This document shows positions 51,543 to 59,978 of a stretch of 64,000 bases of DNA, one piece after another; position 1 is the stretch's first letter; each line of letters opens with the position of its first letter. The translations under genes and the position numbers were made by a program. Source of the DNA: Betaproteobacteria bacterium (GTDB lineage Bacteria; Pseudomonadota; Gammaproteobacteria; Burkholderiales; CAIKXV01); contig CANGYF010000002.1 of the NCBI GenBank assembly GCA_947458265.1, positions 124,001 through 188,000 on the forward strand. Direction: 5' to 3'. The notes under the pieces were generated by a model, which had not been told where the DNA came from, did not search any database, and was given only the letters and a program-made list of their open reading frames with translations.

Positions 51543-52045
51543 TGGAAGTCTCGTTCAAGGTCAATGGCCATGCGGTGAAGACCGAGGTCGAACCGCGCAC
51601 CACCCTGTCGCTGTGCCTGCGCGACAACCTGAAGCTCACCGGCACCCATGTCGGCTGCGAGCACGGTGTCTGCGGTGCCTGCACGGTGATCGTAGATGGC
51701 GAAGCCGTGCGCTCCTGCCTGACGCTCGCGGTGCAGGTCGAAGGCCGCTCGATCACGACGGTCGAAGGACTGGCCGACGGCGATGCGCTGTCGCCGCTGC
51801 AGGCAGCCTTCCGCCGCCACAACGCGCTGCAGTGCGGTTTCTGCACGCCCGGGATGCTCACCACCGCGCATGCACTGCTCACCGACGAGCCGCATGCCAG
51901 TGCCGACCGCATCCGCGAGGTGCTGTCCGGCAACCTGTGCCGCTGCACCGGCTACCTGCCGATCGTCGAGGCGGTACTCGACGCGCGCGCCGCCTACGGT
52001 GGCCCGGCAAGCGATGCCACCACCGGCCATGGAGCCGGCCGATGA
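51542..52045 (+). CDS. Molybdenum hydroxylase [2Fe-2S] (small) subunit
   Basis: A 167-residue CoxS-type protein with two [2Fe-2S] clusters. The N-terminal plant-ferredoxin-type cluster is CEHGVCGACTVIVDGEAVRSC (about 40-60) and the C-terminal one uses QCGFCTPGM and CRCTGY (about 99-140). Both cluster sets are complete. It links the molybdopterin subunit to the FAD subunit. Start and stop overlap the neighbours (TGATG and ATGA). Confidence 0.95.
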   Translation: MEVSFKVNGHAVKTEVEPRTTLSLCLRDNLKLTGTHVGCEHGVCGACTVIVDGEAVRSCLTLAVQVEGRSITTVEGLADGDALSPLQAAFRRHNALQCGFCTPGMLTTAHALLTDEPHASADRIREVLSGNLCRCTGYLPIVEAVLDARAAYGGPASDATTGHGAGR

Positions 52046-54399
52046 ACGCACGCCTGACCGACATCCTGCCGGAATCCGCCGAGGCTGCCGCCGCCGGCCC
52101 GTACATCGGGCGCTCGGTGCAGCGGGTGGAAGACCTGCGCCTGCTGCGCGGCCTGGGCCGCTACGCCGACGACGTGATGCTGCCCGGCATGCTGCATGCC
52201 GCGATGCTGCGCAGCTCGGTCGCGCATGCCCGCCTGCGCGGCATCGATGCCACCGCCGCGCGTGCGATGCCCGGCGTTCATGCCGTGATCACCGCCACCG
52301 AGGTCACGGGCGGACCCGGCAAGGCCGTGCCTACGGTTCCGCTGCGCCTGCAGCCGCTGCCGTGCATGGAGCCCTACCGGCAGCCGGTGATCGTGCAGGA
52401 CCGCATCCGCCACGTCGGCGAGGTGCTCGCCATCGTCGTGGCCGACACGCTCGCACTGGCCGAAGACGCGATGGAAGCCATCGAGCTGGACCTCGAGCAG
52501 CTACCTGCGGTCGCCGACTGGAAGACCTCGGCGGCCGACGAAACCCTTCTTTTCGACGGCACCACCACCAACCGCGGCGTGACCTTCACCGCGAAGCGCG
52601 GTGACGCCGATGCGGCCTTCGCCGCGGCTGCGCACATCCAGCGCGAGCGCTTCACGGTTCAGCGCCAGGCGCCGGTCACGATGGAAGCGCGCGGCGTGGT
52701 CGCCGACTGGGACGCGGCCGGCGGCCGGCTGGTCGTGTACGGCGCGGCCAAGGTGCCGTTCTTCAACCGCCATGCCAGCGCGCAGATGCTGGGCATGCCC
52801 GACAGCGCGGTGGACTTCATCGAGGGCGACACCGGCGGCAGCTTCGGTGCCCGCGGCGAGTTCTATGTCGAGGATTTCCTGGTGCCGTTCGCGGCACGCC
52901 ATGTCGGCCGCCCGGTCAAGTGGATCAGCGACCGGCGTGAAGACCTGATGACCATGGCGCAGTCGCGCGAGTGCGAAGCCGACGTCGAGATGGCCTTCGC
53001 GGCCGACGGCACCATCCTCGGCGTGCGTGGCACCGCCTGGTGCGACCTGGGCGCCTATCCACGCACCAACGGGCTGATCCAGCCGCGCAACATCCCGCAT
53101 TTCCTGACCAATGCCTATCGAATCGAGGCGGTGCACGTCGATTCGCACGTGCAGTTCACGAACAAGGGGCCGGCCGGCACCTACCGTGCACCCGGCCGTG
53201 CCGAGACCGTGATGTTCTGCGAACGGTTGATCGAACGCGGCGCGAAGGCGATGGGTCTCGATCCGGTCGAGGTTCGCCGGCGCAACCTGGTCACCTCGAA
53301 CGACATGCCCTGGCACTTCGCGACGCTCACCCCGTCGGCGCCGGAATCGAGTGGCCTGTCCGAGGCCGACAGCGGCGACTACCTCGCCGCGTTCGAGCGC
53401 TGCCTGGCCGAGTTCGACTGGCAGGGCAAGCTGGCGCTGCAAGGCAAGGTGGTCGACGGCCTCCATCACGGCATCGGCGTCGCCTCCTTCATCGAGGGCG
53501 GTGCGGCCGGCCCGCGCGAGAACGCGAAGATCGAACTCGCGCGTGACGGATCGGTCACGCTGTATGTCGGCTCCACCTCGGTCGGCCAGGGCCTGGAGAC
53601 CTCGCTCGGACAGATCGCCGCCGATGCCCTCGGCATCCCGATGTCCGCGCTGACGCTGCTGCATGGGTCGACCACCTACCTTCACGAAGGCTTCGGCTCG
53701 TACCACTCGCGGTCCACCGTGATGGGCGGCTCGGCGATCATCGACGCGGCCGGCAAGTTCAAGCAGGCCGTGCGCGAAGCGGCTGCGACCTACCTCGAGT
53801 GCCTGCCCGAGCAGGTGATGATCACCGGCACGGAGGCGAAGTCGCCGCGCGGCCGCAGCATCGGCTTTGCCGAACTGGCGAAGAACGAGACGATCCGGGT
53901 GGATGGCACGTTCGCCAACCACCACCATACCTGGGCCTACGGGGCCGCCGCGGCGCATGTCGCGGTCGACGCGCGTACCGGCGACGTCTCGCTGCTCGAC
54001 TACGTGGTGGTCGAGGACGTCGGCCGCGCGATCAACCCGCTGCTGCTGCGCGGGCAGTTGCTCGGTGGCACGGTGCAGGGACTGGGCGGCGCCTTCCTGG
54101 AAGAGATGGTGTACGACGCCGAGGGGCAGATGCTCACCGGCACGCTCGCCGACTACCTGATACCGACCGCGACGGACTTTCCCCGCCTGCGTGCGGTGAT
54201 CACCGAGGACTTCCCGTCCCCGATCAACCCGATCGGTGCCAAGGGCGCCGGCGAAGGCGGCACGATCGTCGCGCCGGCGGTGATCGTCAACGCGATCGCC
54301 AATGCGCTCGGCCAGTACGACTTGAATCCCGCTTCGTTGCCGCTGTCGCCGTCGAAGCTGTGGCACATGATCGACGACGCGCGGCGCGCTGAGCGCTAA
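52042..54399 (+). CDS. Molybdenum hydroxylase molybdopterin-binding (large) subunit
   Basis: A 785-residue CoxL/xanthine-dehydrogenase-like subunit. An N-terminal a/b hammerhead domain (about 30-140) precedes the molybdopterin domain with GDTGGSFGARGEFYVEDFLVPFAAR (about 258-282), GPAGTYRAPGR (about 374-384) and GAKGAGEGGTI (about 731-741), whose Glu is the catalytic base. The AYRCSFR-type cysteine motif of form I CO dehydrogenase is absent (TYRAPGR), so it is a hydroxylase of an aldehyde, purine-like or N-heteroaromatic substrate. No maturation genes (coxDEF/xdhC) are in the window. Confidence 0.93.
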   Translation: MNARLTDILPESAEAAAAGPYIGRSVQRVEDLRLLRGLGRYADDVMLPGMLHAAMLRSSVAHARLRGIDATAARAMPGVHAVITATEVTGGPGKAVPTVPLRLQPLPCMEPYRQPVIVQDRIRHVGEVLAIVVADTLALAEDAMEAIELDLEQLPAVADWKTSAADETLLFDGTTTNRGVTFTAKRGDADAAFAAAAHIQRERFTVQRQAPVTMEARGVVADWDAAGGRLVVYGAAKVPFFNRHASAQMLGMPDSAVDFIEGDTGGSFGARGEFYVEDFLVPFAARHVGRPVKWISDRREDLMTMAQSRECEADVEMAFAADGTILGVRGTAWCDLGAYPRTNGLIQPRNIPHFLTNAYRIEAVHVDSHVQFTNKGPAGTYRAPGRAETVMFCERLIERGAKAMGLDPVEVRRRNLVTSNDMPWHFATLTPSAPESSGLSEADSGDYLAAFERCLAEFDWQGKLALQGKVVDGLHHGIGVASFIEGGAAGPRENAKIELARDGSVTLYVGSTSVGQGLETSLGQIAADALGIPMSALTLLHGSTTYLHEGFGSYHSRSTVMGGSAIIDAAGKFKQAVREAAATYLECLPEQVMITGTEAKSPRGRSIGFAELAKNETIRVDGTFANHHHTWAYGAAAAHVAVDARTGDVSLLDYVVVEDVGRAINPLLLRGQLLGGTVQGLGGAFLEEMVYDAEGQMLTGTLADYLIPTATDFPRLRAVITEDFPSPINPIGAKGAGEGGTIVAPAVIVNAIANALGQYDLNPASLPLSPSKLWHMIDDARRAER

Positions 54400-54433
54400 C
54401 CACCGCTGCCCTTCCCTGCCTGGAGACACCGAG

Positions 54434-55462
54434 ATGAGCCACGCCCACCGCACGTCCCCCGATGCACGCCGCCGCAGTGTCGCCCTGGCCGGCGGTGGCG
54501 GATTGCTGTCCGCCCTTGCCAGCGGCGGCGGTCTGCTGCTGCCGACGGACGCAGCATTCGCGCAGGCAGCGAAGTTCCCGGTCAAGCCGGTGCGCGTGAT
54601 CGCCGGCTTCGCACCGGGCGGTGCGCTCGACCTCAACGCCAGGATCGCGGCGCAGGCGATCCAGGAACAGCTTGGACAGCCGGGCATCGTCGAGAACCGC
54701 GCTGGCGCATCCGGCGTGATCGGCACCGAACACGTGATGCGCGCCGCACCCGACGGCTACACCCTGCTGCTGGGTGCCGCAGGCACCCACGGCATCAACC
54801 CGGTCCTGCAGAAGCTGCCGTACGACCCGGTCAAGGATTTCGCGCCGGTGTCGCTGGTGTCCTCGGTGCCGCATGTGCTGGTCGTGCATCCCTCGCTGCC
54901 GGTGAAGACGCTGCAGCAGTTCGTGAAGTTCGCGCGCGCCAACCCGGGGCTGAACTACGCCTCGTCGGGCACCGGCACCATCCACCACCTGGCAGCCGAG
55001 ATGCTGCGCTCGATGATCGGCGCGGAGTTCGTGCACGTGCCCTACAAGGGCGCCGGCCCGGCGATGGCCGACGTGATCAGCGGCCAGGTGCCCTGGATGT
55101 CGATCGAATACGCGCCGGCGGCCCCGATGATCAAGGCCGGCAAGCTGCGCGCGCTGGCCCTGGCCACGCCGAAGCGGGTCGCCGGCATCGACGTCCCGAC
55201 CGCCGCCGAGGCTGGCGTGCCCGGCTGGGAAGTCACCAACTGGTACGCGGTGTTCGCACCCGCCGGCACCAGCCCGGAGGTTGTCGACATCCTGTCGAAG
55301 GCAATCGCGCGCGGCATCGCTTCGCCCGAAGCGAGGGACCGGCTGTCCTCGCTCGGTGCGATCCCGATCGGCGGCACGCCGGCCGAACTCGCGGCGCTGG
55401 TGAAGTCGGAACTCACCCGCTGGTCGGCTATCGTCAAGTCGGCTAACGTCAAGATCGACTGA
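54434..55462 (+). CDS. Bug-family periplasmic solute receptor with Tat-like leader
   Basis: A 342-residue receptor. The leader has SPDARRRSVALAGGGGLL, an Arg-Arg pair before a hydrophobic stretch and an AFAQ cleavage site at about 43, which resembles a twin-arginine signal. The mature part AKFPVKPVRVIAGFAPGGALDLNARI and THGINPVLQKLPYDPVKDFAPVSLV closely match the receptor at 49535. It follows the hydroxylase by 34 bases and precedes the lyase gene by 15 bases, so it is inside the operon. Confidence 0.92.
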   Translation: MSHAHRTSPDARRRSVALAGGGGLLSALASGGGLLLPTDAAFAQAAKFPVKPVRVIAGFAPGGALDLNARIAAQAIQEQLGQPGIVENRAGASGVIGTEHVMRAAPDGYTLLLGAAGTHGINPVLQKLPYDPVKDFAPVSLVSSVPHVLVVHPSLPVKTLQQFVKFARANPGLNYASSGTGTIHHLAAEMLRSMIGAEFVHVPYKGAGPAMADVISGQVPWMSIEYAPAAPMIKAGKLRALALATPKRVAGIDVPTAAEAGVPGWEVTNWYAVFAPAGTSPEVVDILSKAIARGIASPEARDRLSSLGAIPIGGTPAELAALVKSELTRWSAIVKSANVKID

Positions 55463-55477
55463 TCCAAGGACCCTGCC

Positions 55478-56371
55478 ATGCCCTCTCCCTCCGCCCGCCA
55501 GCGCCTGCGCGAACGCCTGACCTCCGGTCCGATGGTCGTCGCGCCCGGCATCTACGACGCCTATGGGGCCCGCCTGACCGAGATGGCCGGCTTCGAGGCC
55601 GTGTACATGACCGGCAACGGCGTCTCCGCCAGCCTGCTCGGCCGCGCCGATGTCGGCCTCATCGACCTCACCCTGTTCTCGCAGCATGCGCACCGCGCCG
55701 CGGCGGCAGTCGAGATCCCGCTGATCTGCGATGCGGACACCGGCTACGGCAATGCGGTGAACGTGCGCCGGACGGTCGAGGAGTTCGAGTACGGTGGCGT
55801 CGCGGCGATCCACCTGGAAGACCAGGTGATGCCGAAGAAATGCGGCCATATCCCGGGCGCGCGCCCGGTGGTGTCGCTGCTCGAACATGCGAAGAAGATC
55901 GAGGCGGCGGTGGCGGCGCGGCGCGATCCGGACTTCATCATCATCGCCCGCACCGACGCGGCCGGCGGACTCGGACTCGACGAGGCGATCGCGCGGGCGA
56001 AGGCCTACCGATCGGCCGGCGCGGACGTGGTGTTCGTCGAGATGAAGAACAGCCCGACGCTGCTCGACGACATGAAGCGCGTGACCAGCTCGGTCGACGC
56101 GCCGGCACTGGTCAACGTCGAGGAGAGCGGTGCGCTCGGGCAACTGACCGCCGCGCAACTCGAGGCCCTCGGTTTCCGCATCGCGATCTACCCGGGGCTC
56201 GCGCGCTATGCCGCCGGCTTCGGCATCCGCCACGCGCTCGACGCTCTCAGGCGCGACGGCAATACGAAGGGCGCGCGCGACCGCATGCTGTCGTTCAAGG
56301 ACTACAACGAGGCGCTGAAGCTCGACGACATCGTCGAGTGGGAAGGCAAATACCTTCCGCCGGCCGGCTGA
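55478..56371 (+). CDS. Isocitrate lyase/PEP mutase family lyase (PrpB/dimethylmalate-lyase-like)
   Basis: A 297-residue TIM-barrel lyase. It has PGIYDAYGARLTEMAGFEAVYMTGNGVSAS (about 23-52), ICDADTGYGNAVNVRRTVEEFEYGGVAAIHLEDQ (about 83-116) and the catalytic-loop motif KKCGH (120-124, C122), which marks a carbon-carbon lyase (PrpB, 2,3-dimethylmalate lyase, isocitrate lyase) and not a mutase or phosphonatase. Expected products are pyruvate or glyoxylate plus a short acid. It lies between a Bug receptor and a 2-hydroxyacid dehydrogenase. Confidence 0.9.
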   Translation: MPSPSARQRLRERLTSGPMVVAPGIYDAYGARLTEMAGFEAVYMTGNGVSASLLGRADVGLIDLTLFSQHAHRAAAAVEIPLICDADTGYGNAVNVRRTVEEFEYGGVAAIHLEDQVMPKKCGHIPGARPVVSLLEHAKKIEAAVAARRDPDFIIIARTDAAGGLGLDEAIARAKAYRSAGADVVFVEMKNSPTLLDDMKRVTSSVDAPALVNVEESGALGQLTAAQLEALGFRIAIYPGLARYAAGFGIRHALDALRRDGNTKGARDRMLSFKDYNEALKLDDIVEWEGKYLPPAG

Positions 56372-56488
56372 TCGCGCCGGCCACTGGCACCGATCGCCAC
56401 GCACGTCCCTCCGTACTTCCTTCGCCTGGCCCACCAGGGCCTTCCCGACCACAGACCACAGATCCAAACCTGCCCGGAGCTTCCCGCC

Positions 56489-57514
56489 ATGCCGACCCTG
56501 ATGCTTTCGAAGAACTTCATCGACGAACATGCCGCACGGCTGGCGCAGATCGAGAAGGCGAACAACACCACCTTCGAACTGGTGCGGCTCGACACGAAGC
56601 TGGTCTACCTGCCCGACGACATCGCCTCGCGCATCGACGCCGGCTTCCTGTCGCGCGACATCCGCTTCGGCTCGATGTCGCACGCCGGCCACTACGAGCC
56701 GGTGCCGGAAGCCTGCCCGCACTTCTTCAAGCCGATCGACCAGTCGAAGGGCTTCAAGTGGCTGCAGATCGCCAGTGCCGGCATCGACCGCCCGATCTAC
56801 GGTGAACTGATGGCACGCGGCGTCCGCGTCTCGACCGGCGCCGGCACCCATGCCGAGCCGATCGCGCAGACCTCGATCGGCGCGATGCTGATGCTCTCGC
56901 GAGGCTTCATGAAGTGGCTGCCGGCACAGCGTGCGCACGAATGGCATGCACTGCGCGGCGCCGAGACGCCGAAGGACCTGCGCGGGCAGACCATGGTGAT
57001 CGTCGGCGTCGGCTCCATCGGCGGCTTCACCGCGCCGATCGCCAAGGCCCTGGGACTGAAGGTGATCGGCGTACGGCGCAGCCCGAAGCGGCCCGACGAC
57101 GTCGTGGACGAAATCGTGCATCCGTCGAAGCTCGATGAGCTGCTGCCGAAGACCGACTGGCTGATGCTCTGCTGCCCGCTGAGCGACGAGACGCGCGGCA
57201 TGATCGACGCACGCAGGCTCGCGCTGCTGCCGAAGGGCGCACACCTGCTCAACGTCGCGCGCGGCCCGGTGGTGGTCGAGAACGACCTGATCGCCGCGCT
57301 GCAGTCCGGGCACCTCGCTGGCGCCTACCTCGACGTGTTCGAGACCGAGCCGCTGCAGACCGAGTCGCCGCTGTGGGACATGCCGAACGTGATCTGCACG
57401 CCGCACAACTCGTCGACCTCCGACGGCAACGAGGCGCGGGTGGCGGCGATCTTCCTGGACAACCTCGACCGCTGGTGCAAAGGGCAGCCGCTGGTCAACG
57501 AAGTGAAGGCCTGA
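56489..57514 (+). CDS. D-2-hydroxyacid dehydrogenase
   Basis: A 341-residue NAD(P)-dependent dehydrogenase. The Rossmann motif is VGVGSIGG (about 171-178), and the catalytic triad is Arg in NVARGPVV (about 254-261), Glu in DVFETEPL (about 279-286) and His in TPHNSS (about 307-312). It interconverts a 2-oxoacid and a D-2-hydroxyacid. Because the preceding lyase should release pyruvate, glyoxylate or another 2-oxoacid, it may reduce that product or, in reverse, prepare the substrate. Gap to the lyase is 117 bases; the next gene starts one base after its stop. Confidence 0.9.
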   Translation: MPTLMLSKNFIDEHAARLAQIEKANNTTFELVRLDTKLVYLPDDIASRIDAGFLSRDIRFGSMSHAGHYEPVPEACPHFFKPIDQSKGFKWLQIASAGIDRPIYGELMARGVRVSTGAGTHAEPIAQTSIGAMLMLSRGFMKWLPAQRAHEWHALRGAETPKDLRGQTMVIVGVGSIGGFTAPIAKALGLKVIGVRRSPKRPDDVVDEIVHPSKLDELLPKTDWLMLCCPLSDETRGMIDARRLALLPKGAHLLNVARGPVVVENDLIAALQSGHLAGAYLDVFETEPLQTESPLWDMPNVICTPHNSSTSDGNEARVAAIFLDNLDRWCKGQPLVNEVKA

Positions 57515-57515
57515 C

Positions 57516-58220
57516 ATGAAGACACTGCACATCATCAGTGCCGGCGCGATGCAGGCGGTGGTGACCGAACTGGTCCCGGTATTCGAGCAGTCCTCGGGGG
57601 CGAAGGTATCGGCCACCTTCGGCGCGGTCGGCCAGCAGAAGGCACGCGTGCTGGCCGGCGAGCCGGCCGACGTGATCCTGCTCACCCCGGAGATGCTCGA
57701 CGACCTGTCCACGACCGGCTGGGTAGTGCCGGGATCGCAGCGTACGCTCGGCCGGGTCGGCATGGGCGTGGTGGTGCCCAAGGGACACCCGCCGGTGGAT
57801 GTTTCGACGCCGGAGGCCCTGCGCGCGACGATGCTCGCCGCGACGCTGGTGGTCTATCCCGATCCGCAGATCGCGTCCGCCGGGCGCAACTTCGACAATG
57901 CACTGGTGAGCCTGGGCATCCGCGATGCACTGGCCGACCGCATCCGCCATTTCCCGAACGGCAACGTGTCGATGACCTGGCTGGGCGAACAGCGCATCCC
58001 GGGCTCGATCGGCGTCACCCAGGTAAGCGAGATCAAGCCGATACCGACCATCGACCTGCTGCCCGCGTTCCCTGCCGAACTGCAGGTGATCACCGCATAC
58101 GGCGCAGCCCGCGCCGCGAAGGCCAGCGAACCCGCGCTCGGTCAGGCCTTCTTCGACCTGCTGTGCTCCGCGCGCGGGCGCGAGGTGATCGTCGACGCCG
58201 GCTTCGCGCCGGTCGACTGA
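57516..58220 (+). CDS. ModA-like substrate-binding protein without signal peptide
   Basis: A 234-residue type II periplasmic-binding-fold protein of the molybdate-binding ModA group, with HIISAGAMQAVVTELVPVFEQSSGAKVSATFGAVGQQKARVLAGEPADVILLTPEMLDDL (about 5-64) and GSIGVTQVSEI (about 166-176). The protein begins directly with what would be the mature N-terminus. An in-frame TGA at 57504-57506 excludes an upstream start with a leader. So it is probably cytoplasmic, unlike ModA, and no ModB/ModC genes are present. It may store or sense an oxyanion or organic acid for the nearby molybdoenzyme; this is inference. Confidence 0.85.
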   Translation: MKTLHIISAGAMQAVVTELVPVFEQSSGAKVSATFGAVGQQKARVLAGEPADVILLTPEMLDDLSTTGWVVPGSQRTLGRVGMGVVVPKGHPPVDVSTPEALRATMLAATLVVYPDPQIASAGRNFDNALVSLGIRDALADRIRHFPNGNVSMTWLGEQRIPGSIGVTQVSEIKPIPTIDLLPAFPAELQVITAYGAARAAKASEPALGQAFFDLLCSARGREVIVDAGFAPVD

Positions 58221-58301
58221 GCCTGCCGCCGCGGCGTGCATCGGCCCTCCGGACGGGTTAGAGTCCCCGCCAAACAAGGACGATCTTCCGGAGGAGCATA
58301 G

Positions 58302-59297
58302 ATGACATCGACCGTAGAACGGCATGGTTCCGAGCGCTTGCTGGCGATCCTGGGTGCATCCGCAGCCCTGCTCGCCCCCCTGACGGCCGCGGCCCAGCCG
58401 GCATTCCCGGTCAAGCCTATCCGCCTGATCTGCCCGTTCACCCCGGGCGGCCCGACCGACCAGACCGCACGGCTGATCGCGCAGAAGGTCACCGAGGCCT
58501 GGGGCCAGCAGGTCGTGGTCGAGAACCGTGGCGGCGCCAACGGCAACATCGGCATGGAGCTGGCGGTGAAGTCGCCGCCCGACGGCTACACCTGGGTGAT
58601 CGCGACGGTCGGCACGATCGCGGTGAATCCGTCGCTCTACAAGCTGCCGTTCGACATGCTGAAGGACTTCGCGCCGGTGATCCACCTGACCAGTTCCCCA
58701 GCGGTACTGGTGGTCAATCCGTCGCTGCCGGTGAAGTCGGTGAAGGAACTGATCGCGCTGGCGAGGAAGCGCCCTGGCGAACTCACCTTCGGGTCGTCCG
58801 GCTCGGGTGGGCTCGGACACATCTCCGGCGAGATGTTCAAGCAGCTCGCCGGGCTCGACATGGTGCACGTGCCCTACAAGAGTTCCGCCCCGGCCCTGGT
58901 GGACCTGCTCGGCGGCCAGACCTCGATGCAGTTCGAGAACACGATCACCGCCACGCCGCATATCCGCAGCGGCCGGCTGCGCGCACTGGCGGTCACCACC
59001 GAGACGCGCTCCCCGGTGCTGCCCGGCGTGCCGACGGTCGCCGAATCCGGACTGCCCGGGTACGCGAACAACTCCTGGAACGGCATACTGGTGCCGGCCG
59101 GGGTGCCGCGCGAGATCGTCGGCCGGATCAACGCCGAACTGGTGCGCATCCTGAAGGAACCGGACGTGCGCGAACGCCTGACCAGCGTCGGCGCCGAGAT
59201 CGCCGGCAGCACGCCCGAGGCATTCGGCGCGATGATCCGGTCGGAGATCGAGAAGCTGGCCAAGGTGGTGAAGACCGCGAAGGTCCGGATCGACTGA
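58302..59297 (+). CDS. Bug-family periplasmic solute receptor
   Basis: A 331-residue receptor with signal peptide about 1-32 (ending AAAQ) and mature start PAFPVKPIRLICPFTPGGPTDQTARLI. GQQVVVENRGGANGNIGMELAVK, LTFGSSGSGGLGHISGEMF, HVPYKSSAPALVDLLGGQ and LPGVPTVAESGLPGYANNSWNGILVPAGVPREI are family typical. GGAGGAGCATAG precedes the ATG. It lies in the same direction as the lyase and PrpD genes, so it probably imports an acid for that set. Confidence 0.92.
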   Translation: MTSTVERHGSERLLAILGASAALLAPLTAAAQPAFPVKPIRLICPFTPGGPTDQTARLIAQKVTEAWGQQVVVENRGGANGNIGMELAVKSPPDGYTWVIATVGTIAVNPSLYKLPFDMLKDFAPVIHLTSSPAVLVVNPSLPVKSVKELIALARKRPGELTFGSSGSGGLGHISGEMFKQLAGLDMVHVPYKSSAPALVDLLGGQTSMQFENTITATPHIRSGRLRALAVTTETRSPVLPGVPTVAESGLPGYANNSWNGILVPAGVPREIVGRINAELVRILKEPDVRERLTSVGAEIAGSTPEAFGAMIRSEIEKLAKVVKTAKVRID

Positions 59298-59400
59298 GCG
59301 GCGCCCCGGGAGTAAAGTGCAGGGGTAGCCGGAACATCATCCAACCGCGGCCGGACGCAGACGCCCACGTCGAAGTCGCCGCGATCCCGAGGAGACAGAC

Positions 59401-59868
59401 ATGACCCAGTCGCGCGTTCCCGTGCATCACATCAATATCGGCTGCCGCCGTTCGGACCTGCCGAAGATCGAGGCGTTCTACGAAGGGCTGCTGGGCCTGA
59501 AGATCGGCTATCGCCCGCCGTTCCCGTCCGAGGGCATCTGGATGTACGACGGCGACCACCCGCTGCTCCATGTCGTCGTGCGCTTCCCGGAAGACTGGAC
59601 CGGCATCGACGAGGCACATTCGGGCTACGACCACACCGCCTACCACTGCGTCGGCATCGACGAGTACCGGTCGCGGATCAAGGCCCTCGGCGTCGAGTAC
59701 GAAGAGCAGCTGGTGTCGACCAATGCCTACCAGGTGTTCACCAAGGACCCGGTCGGCAACAAGGTCGAGCTGATCTTCCCGGACGAGACGGTAGCCAACG
59801 GCGTCGCCGAAGGGACCCTGTCGTCCTCCCAGTTCGGCACCCGTACGAAGATGCCCGAGACCGTCTGA
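59401..59868 (+). CDS. VOC-family metalloprotein
   Basis: A 155-residue single VOC domain. VHHINIGCRRSDLPKIEAFYEGLLGLKIGYRPPFPSEGIWMYDGDHPLLHVVV lies at the N-terminal half and KDPVGNKVELIFPDE at the C-terminal metal Glu. The His in VHHI and that Glu are likely ligands. Glyoxalase-, epimerase- or dioxygenase-type activity cannot be separated by eye. GAGGAGACAG precedes the ATG, and a strong terminator follows the gene. Confidence 0.85.
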   Translation: MTQSRVPVHHINIGCRRSDLPKIEAFYEGLLGLKIGYRPPFPSEGIWMYDGDHPLLHVVVRFPEDWTGIDEAHSGYDHTAYHCVGIDEYRSRIKALGVEYEEQLVSTNAYQVFTKDPVGNKVELIFPDETVANGVAEGTLSSSQFGTRTKMPETV

Positions 59869-59890
59869 CCGGCATCCGGCAGTACCCCGA

Positions 59891-59920
59891 AGCCGCGGTT
59901 CGGTAGAATCGCGGCTTTTT
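59891..59920 (+). terminator. Rho-independent terminator after the VOC gene
   Basis: AGCCGCGGTTC pairs with GAATCGCGGCT (one G-U pair) over a GGTA loop and is followed by a T-run (59916-59920). It lies 22 bases after the VOC stop, so the MmgE/PrpD gene downstream probably needs its own promoter. TAGAAT inside the stem (59904-59909) might also serve as a -10 for that gene. Confidence 0.75.
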
Positions 59921-59978
59921 CGTGCCCGCCGTGCGCGCTGCATGCGCGCCGCACGCAACCGCCTGCCAGGAGCCGCAC

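Noticed and set aside
50637..54399. Aerobic CO dehydrogenase (coxMSL)
   Set aside because: Subunit order fits, but the large subunit lacks the AYRCSFR-type cysteine loop needed for CO oxidation.
54287..57781. Minus-strand open frame of 1164 codons
   Set aside because: It runs antisense through four well-supported plus-strand genes and has only low-complexity Arg/Gly/His-rich sequence.
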